Positions 11,363 to 21,181 of a stretch of 64,000 nt of DNA are shown here, one piece after another. Numbering within the stretch: position 1 is the stretch's first letter; every line of letters begins with the position of its first letter. The position numbers and the translations under genes are program-made. Under the pieces are notes generated by a model. The model saw only the letters and a list, made by a program, of their open reading frames with translations, did not search any database and was not told the DNA's origin. Origin of the DNA: Mortierella sp. BCC40632 (Eukaryota; Mortierellomycota; Mortierellomycetes; Mortierellales; Mortierellaceae). The stretch is from assembly GCA_011634665.1 (NCBI GenBank), contig WAEK01000001.1, positions 1,131,501 through 1,195,500 on the forward strand. The letters run 5' to 3'.

Positions 11363-12947
11363 TGGTGATGCAGGGCTTTCCTCGTTTCCAAAATGGCATT
11401 GAGAAACAGGCAGTACCACGTTGAGTACACTGGGGAAGAGGAGGAGAGTCCCATATGCTGTGTGTAAAAACGTTCCGATGTCGACATTCTCTATCTACTC
11501 CCATCGTTCCCGCCTGTCGTTTCTGCGATATCGACACAGGGGGCAAAAAAAAGTCCGCACAATGTTCTCCCCTTTTTTTCTTCTTCTTCTTTGCCCTGCT
11601 CTCACATCCTTTTTTTGATCCGCTCGCTCGACGAACAATGTTATTTGCTGGGGAGTCTCCTTTTGACTCTTCCTCTATCCTCGGGCCTGCGAAAAAAAAA
11701 AAAAAAAAATGGTGCTTTGACAACATTTTTTTTTCTCTTTTTTTGTACTGGTAAAGGAAAGAGGACGGAGTACAGTGAGAAGAAGAAAGAAGGAAGGAAG
11801 GAAGGAAAGAGAAAAAGACTGAGAGGAATAGAGAACTGAAATGAACGTTCAAGCCATGGCCAATGCCCCCTCCTCCCTAGTCCCCCCACCCCCTCCAGCC
11901 CCCTTCCCCCTTCCATCCTCCCCTCTATCAACTCTATGGGCCATGAGCTGTTTTTCTTTTATTTGCTTGTACCACGGCACAGAGTTCATAAGTTTGCGAC
12001 TTGAGCATTTCGTCGCGCAGCCCAATTTTTTTTTTCCCACTTTTTTTTTTTTTTTTTTTTTTGCCGCCCACTAACGACGATGGTGGACTTTTTGTGGATT
12101 TGCCTATAGATCTTGGCGCGACGTTCTGGAAAGGTAAGACTGGCGGAGACTGCGAATGTACTTTTCTCTCCTTTTGGGTGGTATCTATTCCCGTGAGAGA
12201 GAGAGAGAGGTCTTTTTTTTTTAGCCGAATTGTGTTCCGTGTGCTGCGTGTGATGCGTGTGTTTTGGCTGATAACAGGAGTGAGAGAGAGAGAGAGAGAG
12301 AGAGATAGAGAGCGCTAAGGCCATTGATGAACGTGTGGTCCCTGAGTGATCGCTGAGACAAGTAGAGAGAGAGAGAGAGAGAGGGAGAGACGGTGCAGAG
12401 GACTGACAAATGCCATTGGGGGCCAGGCATCGAATGGCTATGTGTGAGTAGTGAAGCCACGCTAGGTATTTTTAGGGCGTGCGAGATTCATGCAGTGGAT
12501 GGATGGGTGGGTGGGGGCAGGCAGTAGAAAATAATGCCCACACACAAAACCCTATCTCTCCTACCCTCTGTACAATGGTTCGACCCCACGGCCCATGTGT
12601 TCTTCAGCCCGTGGAGCATTTCAGATGATAAATAAGATTTGGAAGAGAGAGACAGACAGAGAGAGAGAGAGTGAGAGAAAGTGAGAGAAAGTGTGCGATC
12701 GAATGGGAGGGGAAGGGGAACATGCATCTCCTCATTCCGACAGAGATATCGATATCCTCGGCCTTGCCAAAGTCAACCCCAGAGCATAGACCAAACGAAC
12801 TCGTCTGCTCTTTTTGTTCATATTTCTTTTGTGTTTTTTTCCTCACACACACACTCTCTCTCTATGCGAATCGCATCTCGCGGATAAATAGCACTCGATC
12901 GTATCAAGCAACAAATTCACGAAAGCCGGCAGCGCCCTTGGCAAATC
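11363..12947. other. Intergenic / long 5' leader region
   Basis: No gene is supported. There are many poly-A/T runs (11564-11584, 11691-11709, 12027-12061) and GA microsatellites (12197-12210, 12282-12312, 12363-12383, 12642-12672). An A/T-rich block (cggataaata) at 12881-12890 lies about 60 bp before the next ATG and could act as a TATA element. Confidence 0.6.
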
Positions 12948-15026
12948 ATGACTGAATATTGGCAATGGCAACCTTGGCACAGAGAGTCGGCTTTTGGAGA
13001 GCACGAATATGATTTAGAGCGTGAGCTCCTGCGGCAACAGCAGAGACCAGATAGCAGCAGCCAATGGACGACCCAAGGCGGTATCGACTTGGACCATGCG
13101 CTGACGACGCAGGGGCAGACACAAGCGTACCCACAGGTGCGTCAAGTACAAGTACATTGCGAGTATATGAGCGCTGACAAGAGCTCTCACTGGCCTTTTG
13201 GGATGATGAATCCGACGCTATCCACTTCGGCCGCGGCAAGGGCACCAAGCCGGGGAGACCCCGGAATGCCTCGAAGACGTGGTGAGCAGCGGGATCGAGG
13301 CTTGGTCGAGTCTTCGACTCGGGCTTCGGAGTCTGTGATGGCCCGTGAGCAGGAACTAGACTCCGACAATAAGGCGGGACCGTATCTTTGTCGGCGGACA
13401 CTCAACTCGTCAACATCGGCCAAGAATTCTTCCACAGCAATCTCTTTTTCATCTTCTACCACTACCACCACCACCACCACCACCATCACCACCACCGCTG
13501 CCACTGCCACTGCTTCTCCTTCATCCCCTTCACGACACCACCCCTGCCACTGCCGATCTACCCCAACAGCTCAGTCACGCATCTCTCCAGCGCCTTGTGC
13601 ATCACTTCAGGACTCTCCGCATATTATTCGTCATCACACCAGTAACATGCTCGCAGGAACAACTAGTTCTATCTCGCCTTCACACTTTTCAATATCAAAG
13701 GTCGCCCTGGCAAGTGTCTCACCGCCTCGAGTCACTTCTGTCTCTGTACCAACATCACCCATCCTCTCCCCTTTGACTCCTTCAGTACGCCCTTCCTACA
13801 ACCGGACTCGCCATGGCTCTCCTACCAAAACAAGAGCCTCAGTGGATCATGCAACAAAGGATGGACTGGCCACGCCTTCACAACATGGCCATATCCATCC
13901 AGTAGAATCCAGTCAACTATCTCAAACAATGATCCAGCCCTCTCAGTCATCTCCTTCAAAACTCTCGAAATCTGAGAAATCAAGCTGTTCAGGGATCCCA
14001 CTCAAGCCCAAATTTTTCGTCTGTGAGGACGAGAGTGAGGACGAGGCCGAGGATGACGATTTCAAAGAATCTCAGTGCGATCCAAACTTGTTGGGAAGAC
14101 CCGGCCGAGAAGATAAGAATTGTCTTGACGTGAGCCCTCACAACAAAGATGAGAACCAGGATAGCCTTCAGAGGAAACAGGAGCGACCCCAACCAAGAGA
14201 TACAATGGATCCCAGTGTTTTTGGACGAAAACTGTCACTGCATGGGCCTCCTCATCTTTCACTAGAGAACCATCCTGGGATGGGAAGAAGGCAATCTCTG
14301 CTGTCAGATCTGTTGATGGCTGAAAAGCATTTGCAAGCACAACGAAAGGCGATCCACAAGTCTCAGAGCAGGACATCGGCGCTTAGTCAAATGGGGACGA
14401 CAGAGGAGAGGACAACCACGGAATTCTCTTCTTCATCCGGAATCGTTGATTCCCCTCATCCATTGCCATCCTCTCCAAGTCTAACCAACTCGGATAGCGA
14501 AACATGTTTGGCCTCGGTCTTTGTCGTTCCTGAACCACAAAAGTCATCGCCTATGCTGCCGCCGCCGCCTATCTTGGGAAACGGCCTTCATCCAGCCTCG
14601 CCCCCACGGACAAACTCTTCTCCTGGGAAGCGAAGCCGTCCATTTCATTATCAATTTCCAGCACCGCCACCCCCACCACAGGAAAACGATCGATTGCAGT
14701 GCAGCAGTGTGAGGGTTCAGGGCCTTCAGAAACTAGGACCTTCCTTGATGCGGTCAAAAAAGTCGATGTTCCGGAATCTGGATGGACTGGCTGTGGTTCC
14801 GCCTATGGTAACAAGTCTAGAAAGCAATAGGTCTCACTGTTTTTTTTTTTTTTTTTTTTTTGTCTATTGGAAACCAATTTGGGCTAGAGACGACATACAA
14901 AAAAGAAAGAAGGCTTCTGGGTTTGAAGAAGGGAGAGAGAGAGAGAGAGAGAGAGAGGCAATTTCTTTCTCTTCTTCCTCTTCTTCCTCTCTTTTACAGG
15001 CCCTTTGGACAGTTTGGGCCGATTAG
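12948..15026 (+). CDS. Ser/Pro-rich protein with acidic FVCEDESEDE motif (possible DUF3295-like regulator)
   Basis: The ATG at 12948 leads a 620-codon exon; a GGTAACA donor at 14808 and AG acceptor at 14999 add the last eight codons (ALWTVWAD), giving 628 residues. The intron is 192 nt and stop-free, so retention would give 692 residues. The N-terminus is Trp/Gln-rich (MTEYWQWQPWHRES). Most of the rest is disordered and rich in Ser, Pro, Thr and His. Two conserved-looking blocks stand out: KPKFFVCEDESEDEAEDDD near residue 350 and RRQSLLSDLLMAEKHLQAQRKA near residue 445. The pairing of an F-x-x-x-[acid/Ser] motif with an RR-x-LL-x-x-L helix is reminiscent of fungal DUF3295 (Mks1-like) regulators. 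That is a weak family guess, not an identification. There is no signal peptide. Confidence 0.6.
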   Translation: MTEYWQWQPWHRESAFGEHEYDLERELLRQQQRPDSSSQWTTQGGIDLDHALTTQGQTQAYPQVRQVQVHCEYMSADKSSHWPFGMMNPTLSTSAAARAPSRGDPGMPRRRGEQRDRGLVESSTRASESVMAREQELDSDNKAGPYLCRRTLNSSTSAKNSSTAISFSSSTTTTTTTTTITTTAATATASPSSPSRHHPCHCRSTPTAQSRISPAPCASLQDSPHIIRHHTSNMLAGTTSSISPSHFSISKVALASVSPPRVTSVSVPTSPILSPLTPSVRPSYNRTRHGSPTKTRASVDHATKDGLATPSQHGHIHPVESSQLSQTMIQPSQSSPSKLSKSEKSSCSGIPLKPKFFVCEDESEDEAEDDDFKESQCDPNLLGRPGREDKNCLDVSPHNKDENQDSLQRKQERPQPRDTMDPSVFGRKLSLHGPPHLSLENHPGMGRRQSLLSDLLMAEKHLQAQRKAIHKSQSRTSALSQMGTTEERTTTEFSSSSGIVDSPHPLPSSPSLTNSDSETCLASVFVVPEPQKSSPMLPPPPILGNGLHPASPPRTNSSPGKRSRPFHYQFPAPPPPPQENDRLQCSSVRVQGLQKLGPSLMRSKKSMFRNLDGLAVVPPMVTSLESNRSHCFFFFFFFVYWKPIWARDDIQKRKKASGFEEGREREREREAISFSSSSSSSLLQALWTVWAD

Positions 15027-15951
15027 GCCAGATGACCGAGTAGGACATTGCCCTCGTCTCTGCACAAGAGGTACAAGAGGTGAACGAGCGGATGCACTCC
15101 CCACAATCTATGGATATGTTTTTTTTTATCTCTTCTTCGAGCAAGTCCCTTGTGTTCAGAGAACTGGGTTGAATAAAATCCTACAGAAACCTTTTTTTTT
15201 TCTTGTTCATCTGTTGCGGGCGAACGATGCTAAACTGCTGATTGATCCTGCCCCTATTGCCATCACGGAAACAAACAAAGGGAATGATGGAAGCTTTGTG
15301 GGGAAAAGAAGATGAACTAGCCTGGACAGCTATGCAATGACCACATGGCTGGTTACACGAGACCAAGAGAAGAGTCGAGCTGTCTAGGTCAACCTCTAGA
15401 AAACAAATGACTCCAATTCCTAAAGAACAGTTTAAAAGGCATCTTCTTATCATGAGCTTGTGACATGAAGGATGAGACGTTGGACAGTTAGAGGAAAACA
15501 ACTCTACAAACGGCCTTTTGTTGGATATTTATTGTTGGCTGAGAGGAGGAAGGGGAGGGGAGGGAAAGGTATTCTTGGCCTTGCAATTGTTACCGTTGTT
15601 TGGAAAGCTCTCGATGAGAGAGAGAGAGAGAGAGGAATTGACTTCCTAAGCGTTAGCCCCCTTTGGATGGAACCAGCTACTTTGATACCTCTTGACTTCG
15701 CCCCCAGAACAACCCACCTCTAACGGTAGAAATGTCTTGTCTCCGTAATAATACACATCCTCGAAAAAACAAATGTATATCGCGACTCTGTTCCATGTTG
15801 CCAGATATTTAAAACCGCTCTCTTCCCACTACATTCCTTTACTATAGATATTCCTTGCGTTTTCCTTTTTTTTTTTTTTTTCTCCAACCGTCATCCATTT
15901 CATCCATCTATCCACCCACCTTTCTTCTCCACATCCAGAGCCTTGCACCCA
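15027..15951. other. Intergenic
   Basis: No gene is supported. An open frame runs on past the previous stop only in another frame. There is a short GA run at about 15615-15634, a poly-T tract at 15866-15883 and a pyrimidine-rich leader before the ATG at 15952. Confidence 0.6.
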
Positions 15952-17259
15952 ATGAAAAAGATACATTCCAGAAACTGGACCAAATCCATTATAGCTGCCA
16001 TCACCCTTAGTATACTCGTTGTATTACTACGGCTCTTCCCTTTTTCAACCCTTCGCTATGCATCATCTATAAAGACATCTCCCTCTGCAATCCTCTCTCC
16101 TTCAAATGCCTCGGAACAGCAAGACTTGATCGACAAAAACAATAGTCCTGACCAGGACAGTAGCAACAGCAGCAACACTTCATTCAAAATCCTAGCCCCT
16201 CAGGAGGAGGCGCTCTGGTCCATTGATACTCTTCAAACCGTCGTCTGGGAACACTCGTCTTTTCCCAAGGACTCTACCATGGACCTGATGCTCCTGACTG
16301 ACCGGGGAGCCGAAAGTCTTCAAAAAGTCTTTCAAAAACGATATATCCCGACCACGATCCCTCGAAATGGTTGTCCCCATAAACGATGCTCCTCCAAAGG
16401 AACCTTTTCCACCACTTTGTTCAATCTTCATCCAGAAATCGCTCCTGGAAAATATTCTTTAGTTCTGACAGTGTTTTGTCGTCGATCAACAACAGTGCTG
16501 GGTCAAGCAATGGTCAAACGAGTGCATGTAGTTGAAGACTTGTTTGATCCCAAGTTGGAACATCAAGAAGAAATATCCTCTACAAAAGTAAAAAAGGACA
16601 AGAACCACCATGTAGATGATGGCAAGAATCAAAGAGTTGGGACCACTAGGATCATTTCACGAAAATCATGGGACCCTCCTCAAGGCCAACGACCCATTCA
16701 AAAGTTTTATTTTCGAAAGACGCTTTTGGAGACCAAGCCTGAGAAGGAACCTCTCGAGTTGACCCACGAATTCGGTGGAGGTACCTTGGTCATGAGGGCC
16801 CCTTACACACTCGGATGGAAAATACCCAACTCGTTCGAAAAGGATCTTGGACTTGATAGAGCAGGTTCTCGAGATGACAGTAAAAAGGAAACGAAAACTA
16901 GAAAACAAGAAAGGGATCCTATTCGGAACTACAGTAACGAACTGAGAGTCAATATCATTCTGATAACGAGGGATCAAGACCAAGACAAGAAACTACGAGT
17001 CAACAAGACTAAAAAAAATGGCGTCAAGAAGGATCTGGAGACGATCGTGCATGTGCTTGCAACCAATATTGACGCGTGGACTAAATTTCAGTTTGTGTCT
17101 TTGCCCATCGTGGACAAGTTGATGTTGTCCGAGAAAGAGGAGGAGGAAGTAGGTCGGAGGCGATATCGGATCAAGGTTGAGGTCTACGGTTGGGGTCGTC
17201 GGCACGTAGGGTACACGCACCAGTTTAGGTTGAAACGCCCTGCCTTTTATCAACGATAA
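15952..17259 (+). CDS. Membrane-anchored Kre9/KNH-like cell-wall protein, probable
   Basis: A single exon of 435 residues. The start at 15952 is the first ATG; upstream in-frame codons are non-ATG. Residues about 11-30 form one hydrophobic segment (SIIAAITLSILVVLLRLFPF) after a basic N-terminus, which predicts a signal anchor (type II) or uncleaved signal. A Kre9/KNH-type Ig-like domain follows at about residues 80-190: FKILAPQEEALWSIDTLQTV at its start, WSID..QTVVWE core strands, a long loop with a Cys pair (NGCPHKRCSS), and PGKYSLVLTVF near its end. A Lys-rich linker leads to a second beta-rich region (GGGTLVMRAPYTLGWKIP). Kre9/KNH proteins act in beta-1,6-glucan assembly in the secretory pathway. 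The domain call is by pattern only; the function is inferred. Confidence 0.55.
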   Translation: MKKIHSRNWTKSIIAAITLSILVVLLRLFPFSTLRYASSIKTSPSAILSPSNASEQQDLIDKNNSPDQDSSNSSNTSFKILAPQEEALWSIDTLQTVVWEHSSFPKDSTMDLMLLTDRGAESLQKVFQKRYIPTTIPRNGCPHKRCSSKGTFSTTLFNLHPEIAPGKYSLVLTVFCRRSTTVLGQAMVKRVHVVEDLFDPKLEHQEEISSTKVKKDKNHHVDDGKNQRVGTTRIISRKSWDPPQGQRPIQKFYFRKTLLETKPEKEPLELTHEFGGGTLVMRAPYTLGWKIPNSFEKDLGLDRAGSRDDSKKETKTRKQERDPIRNYSNELRVNIILITRDQDQDKKLRVNKTKKNGVKKDLETIVHVLATNIDAWTKFQFVSLPIVDKLMLSEKEEEEVGRRRYRIKVEVYGWGRRHVGYTHQFRLKRPAFYQR

Positions 17260-17556
17260 ACAAGAAAAGAAAAAAAAAAAGGGGGGAGAAAGAGGGAGAA
17301 GGGGGGCTGAATGTGCTCATGTCGACTTTCCCTGCAACATGTGCGTGTGTTCCTTTTGGGAATGAACAAAGGTAATTCCAATGATGACCCGTCCATATCA
17401 GAAACATAAAAGTAGAAAGAGAGAGAGAGAGAGAAAGAGAGAGAAAACATGGTGGGGCATATTTTAGCCTGGGCCATACCACTCAACCTTCAAAGTGTTT
17501 GAAGCCTGAAATCCATTTTTTTTTTTTTTTTTTATTTCTGCTACATCTTCTTCAGC
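17260..17556. other. Intergenic
   Basis: 297 bp with a GA run (about 17413-17442) and a poly-T tract (17517-17533) just upstream of the next ATG. No TATA box is seen. Confidence 0.6.
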
Positions 17557-18906
17557 ATGATGCTTCCAGACAACCTTAAAAACATTGCTCTTTGGGCCAC
17601 CTTTGCCCTCTCTCTACATCAGACACTTGCTCTTTCGGATTCAACAACAGTAAACGATGGACCAGGAGAAACACACCTCGGGATTTCTTCCAAGGAGAGT
17701 AAAAACCACAACAACAAACACACCCGCTCGAACCTAAAGACTTCATGGTCCTCCTCCTCTTCTTCTTCCTCTTCCTCTTGTATACAACCCCCCAGAGTCA
17801 TTCCACAGCCATGGGTCATGCGTTCTTCAAGGGACAAGATCCACTCTGACCACAACTATGACTCGGCCAAAGGGATCGACTTGCACCACCGGATTGCACT
17901 AACCCAACGTTCTTCAGGGACAACAAGGAGATCAATCCACCGAGAATACAAACAATCTCATCCTCATCCTCCCATAGCGTTGATCAACAAGAGCCCCAAG
18001 CATCAAAAAAGTCGAACTCGAGAAGGGATCGATAATTCAATCCATTCTTCTTCTTCCTCTTCCTCTTCCTCTTCCTCTTCTGATCACCAGAAAAGTTTTC
18101 GTGGAACAAATTCAAAACACCGAAATGACTCGATCTCCTCCATGGCATCCTCCTCTTCATCATCATCCACCACCTCACCTTTCACCTCAACACGACTCAC
18201 CTCTGAGAGTTTACCAAAGAACCGGGCAGGTCGATGTCTCTTTGCTCATCAGGATTGGTATGGCCAATACCGACGGAACCGAGGTCCTTATGGTGTAATG
18301 CGGAAACTCTATCTCGAGAGTGCACGACGACGTAAGAATGCTGTCATCACTTATCGACCACCTCTTCCTTCATCTTCCAAGGATTCTCAAAACTCGGGAG
18401 AGGAGAATATAGAGGAAGGGGAGGAGGAAGATGAGAGTGATGAGGAAGAACAACAACAATCATTAGAAAATGGAGATCTACAAGGAGGGGATCCAAGGTT
18501 GTTGGAAGGAGGAGTCGAGTCTACTCCTTCCACACCACCGTCTCGAGGATCGGGGCATGGAGGTCATTTTCAGGGTGGTCACGGAAAGGAATTCCGACCA
18601 GATAATCAAAGAACACCTAGTCGAGGAGATCTGAACCGGAGTGAGGAACAATCGATCGAACATGAGGGTAATGAGACAGGAACCGAGGAAGGATGGACAC
18701 GACATCGATCCACTGGTTCCACGACTGTTCAGGTAGCAAGGAAACCAAGGGTGGTGATTATGCCTCATCCTGTGGATGTTCGTCGTGCAGGATTGATCCC
18801 AAAGGCTCGATACAATGATGCAAATGCAAGTCTTCGAGTTCATCATGCGACCAACGTGGGGTTTGCTTGGTGGGTGATGACCTCGTTTTCTGTCCTGTTC
18901 ATGTGA
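17557..18906 (+). CDS. Ser-rich secreted protein, possibly GPI-anchored, function unknown
   Basis: A single exon of 449 residues. The N-terminus (ALWATFALSLHQTLALSDS) is a plausible cleaved signal peptide ending near residue 26. The body has three poly-Ser blocks, a His/Lys/Arg-rich disordered region and an acidic Glu tract near residues 290-310. One region looks folded: RAGRCLFAHQDWYGQYRRNRGPYG..RKLYLESARRRKNAVITY at about residues 226-270. The last 16 residues are hydrophobic (FAWWVMTSFSVLFM) after a short Asn/Ser-rich stretch, as in a GPI-attachment signal or C-terminal membrane anchor. It sits just downstream of the Kre9-like gene on the same strand, so a shared cell-surface role is possible. 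I do not recognise the family. Confidence 0.6.
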   Translation: MMLPDNLKNIALWATFALSLHQTLALSDSTTVNDGPGETHLGISSKESKNHNNKHTRSNLKTSWSSSSSSSSSSCIQPPRVIPQPWVMRSSRDKIHSDHNYDSAKGIDLHHRIALTQRSSGTTRRSIHREYKQSHPHPPIALINKSPKHQKSRTREGIDNSIHSSSSSSSSSSSSDHQKSFRGTNSKHRNDSISSMASSSSSSSTTSPFTSTRLTSESLPKNRAGRCLFAHQDWYGQYRRNRGPYGVMRKLYLESARRRKNAVITYRPPLPSSSKDSQNSGEENIEEGEEEDESDEEEQQQSLENGDLQGGDPRLLEGGVESTPSTPPSRGSGHGGHFQGGHGKEFRPDNQRTPSRGDLNRSEEQSIEHEGNETGTEEGWTRHRSTGSTTVQVARKPRVVIMPHPVDVRRAGLIPKARYNDANASLRVHHATNVGFAWWVMTSFSVLFM

Positions 18907-19253
18907 TACGATAAGAAGAAGACGATAAAAAGGAGAAGGAAGGAGGGGAAAAGGCAAAGATGAAAGTGCAGGACAAAGGTGCTTCGCCCAACCTGCAGCT
19001 TCATCTGGAATCCAATCATCGGAGGATTATATTTTCCTACTCTCTCTCTCTCTCTCTCTCTCGAAAAATGGCCCAGTTCGACACCGTTTCTTGCAGCAGC
19101 AAAGTTGTCTATGATAACAATTTTCTCGTTCTTCGAGTCTTTTCTCCCCTGACACACCCATCGCTTTCCACCGGTTTTTCTCCTATTGTATCACTAATGA
19201 AGAAAAATGAAAAATGTCCATATTAGAGCCGCCACGTGTGTTCATTTGACCAA
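18907..19253. other. Intergenic at the left edge of the mobile-element region
   Basis: No gene is supported. It holds a CT run at about 19043-19062 and, at 19257-19269, a poly-A stretch next to the Fanzor 3' end. A possible last small Fanzor exon after the donor at 19285 cannot be fixed. Confidence 0.5.
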
Positions 19254-20477
19254 TCAAAAAAAAAAAAGAAGAAAGAGAGAACTTACAAGTACGCCTCGAT
19301 CTGCGAGGGGCTCTCCTGGAATCCGCCTGGATGAGGAAGAGCTTGAAAGTGGTTCCAGTGTCTGACTGGTGTTTTTGGTGGTGGGATTGACTCCCAAGGG
19401 TCTCAGTTGCCGGCTGAATGGTTTTAAGGTGGCACGCTCTGGAGAGAGGAGGTTGGATGCCCCTGCGATCGCAATTGCTACCGCCGAGTGAGTATCTCGG
19501 GGCCGGATTGAGTATCCACACTTGAGAGACGAGCACTTGGGATTCACGCACTCTACAGCGCCATGCACCTTCACCGTCTTTACCTCGCCTCGGATAACTC
19601 GTCGAGCACAGGCTAACCTGACTTCTTGGAAGCAAAGAATGCATGTTTTGGAGCTGCGATGTTCGCTGGTAATGCCGACAGTGCAGTGCTGTCGATGCTC
19701 CTTTCTCATCTTTCCACCTCCTCGTCGTGCGTGGCCTTTAATGCGGCTGCCTACTCCAGTTCCTGCATCTCCGATGAGCATGACTTTGAAATACTTCTTT
19801 TCTTCCTTGGGGCACTGCAAAATGTGTCTAAAACGTCCGCCCGAGTTTCGAGGAATATGGTGGGCTAAGCATGAAGAGCACCAGCCGTCTCCGTAAGCTA
19901 CTGTACCTACGGCTAGAACGTAAAAAGAAATTGATTTGAGCCCCATGTTTTTTTGATAGGCAATGTGCTCATTTTCATGGTACTTACGTGCTCCATCATT
20001 CTTCACATCGTGTTGTCTGACATGCTCTCGGACATGTGTGCGTTCTGCTGCACCAAGTTTTGCCCATGCCTTAGCTGTCCTGAGGCGCTGATTCCGTAAA
20101 TCTCGCTGCCGCACGGTGGAAGCTTCGAATGCCTTCAAGTCATCCTCAACAGACCGATGGAAGCGACGGGCAGAGTCTATGGCTCCCAAACTGTTGGCTG
20201 TCTTTAGGACGTTTTGCTTATCAGACAGCTGTTCGATAGCCTCGCGTGTGCTATTATTTTCAGGACGTCTGAGTCGACGATTTCGCTTTCTTGTCGACCT
20301 TTCGGAATGCGAAATGTCGTTAATCTGTTTCGCAGTGATTCTGTGGGACCGTGGCAACCGGAGTTTCTCCAACTCCATCTGCTGAGTGAACGACCGTTTT
20401 GTGGCAGTTGCAACAACAGAAGAGCCCGCTTGGGTTGGCGACTCTGTGGAGGGCACGTCAGTATCGACTTGATCTAA
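19254..20477 (-). pseudogene. Fanzor-like nuclease, C-terminal half (3' part of copy B)
   Basis: The frame opens directly after an AG splice acceptor (CTTATTAG, about 20478-20485) with no suitable start codon, so it is a 3' exon set. It encodes a Lys/Arg-rich coiled region, then (after a short intron at about 19990-19910) a zinc-knuckle-like segment GDGWCSSCLAHH..H...C. The TnpB/Fanzor C-terminal core follows: VMLIGDAGTG (RuvC-II position), SEHRSSKTCILCF and ECVNPKCS (four-Cys zinc ribbon) and RDTHSAVAIAIAG (RuvC-III Asp). Fanzors commonly have the RuvC-II catalytic Glu moved downstream; here a Glu lies 35 residues after the GD, in SEHRS. The frame is intact through the core. Its phase (G|AT) matches the donor end of the 5' half at 28183. 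The N-terminal half is 7.7 kb away. Confidence 0.75.
19294..19308 (-). ncRNA. Candidate 3'-end hairpin of Fanzor copy B guide RNA
   Basis: A 5-bp perfect stem (CCTCG/CGAGG) with a 5-nt loop lies within the last codons of the C-terminal half. It occupies the same place as the longer hairpin at the end of copy A. Fanzor and TnpB guide RNAs overlap the 3' end of the gene, so this is a candidate structural element. No expression evidence is available. Confidence 0.3.
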
Positions 20478-20497
20478 TAAGAATTTTAATGGTGATT

Positions 20498-20530
20498 AAA
20501 CTAGCCTAGTTTGCCCTGCGTACCGCAGGG
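20498..20530 (-). ncRNA. Candidate guide-RNA hairpins / right end of Fanzor copy A
   Basis: Two perfect inverted repeats stand back to back: CCCTGCG-3 nt-CGCAGGG (20514-20530) and AAACTAG-1 nt-CTAGTTT (20498-20512). They overlap the end of the copy A frame (stop at 20501-20503) and stop 13-20 bp before the splice acceptor of the interrupted copy B. In TnpB/Fanzor elements the guide RNA scaffold sits here and the guide is read from sequence just past the element end. Confidence 0.4.
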
Positions 20531-21150
20531 ATCCCCCATTGCATCTCTAACTGATGTTGGAGGCATAGTAAGTTGAGCTATCTCCTGTGAATATGAACAG
20601 GTATGTTTGGTGGGACGGATTGTCCTTGTAAATGGCTCCAACGTTCTCCTCTCTGCCGAGAGTAGAGTCGACCCTCCTGCTATCGCAATACAAACAGCTG
20701 CGTTCACATCCCGGGACTTGATCGTATGTCCTCGCCGGACTGACCCGCACTGGCTGTTCGTACACTCCATTGCTCCATTCACCTGAACCATCTTCTCCTT
20801 GCCATCCACAATCCGACGCGACCGTGCCTTCCTCAATTGACCAAAACACTCGGCACACGTCTGGCTCGTCCTGAATTCATCAGTAAGTCCAACCACTCCG
20901 TACCGCATATGCTGCTCTCTCATCTTTCCTCCTCCCCCCGTCTAGCGTGCCCTCCAATTCTGCTTCCTACTCCCGTTCCTCCCGACCCCACCAGCATCAC
21001 TGGGATGAGTGATGGACCATTCTTGCGACACCGAGCCAGGTGCTGGTAGTTACCCCAGGTACACGCTATATGGTGCCGTTGGCAACCACCACACCATCCA
21101 TCTGACGGGGATACCTCTAGAACATTAAAAGAAGAAGACTCAGTAAAAAA

Positions 21151-21181
<31 letters not shown>

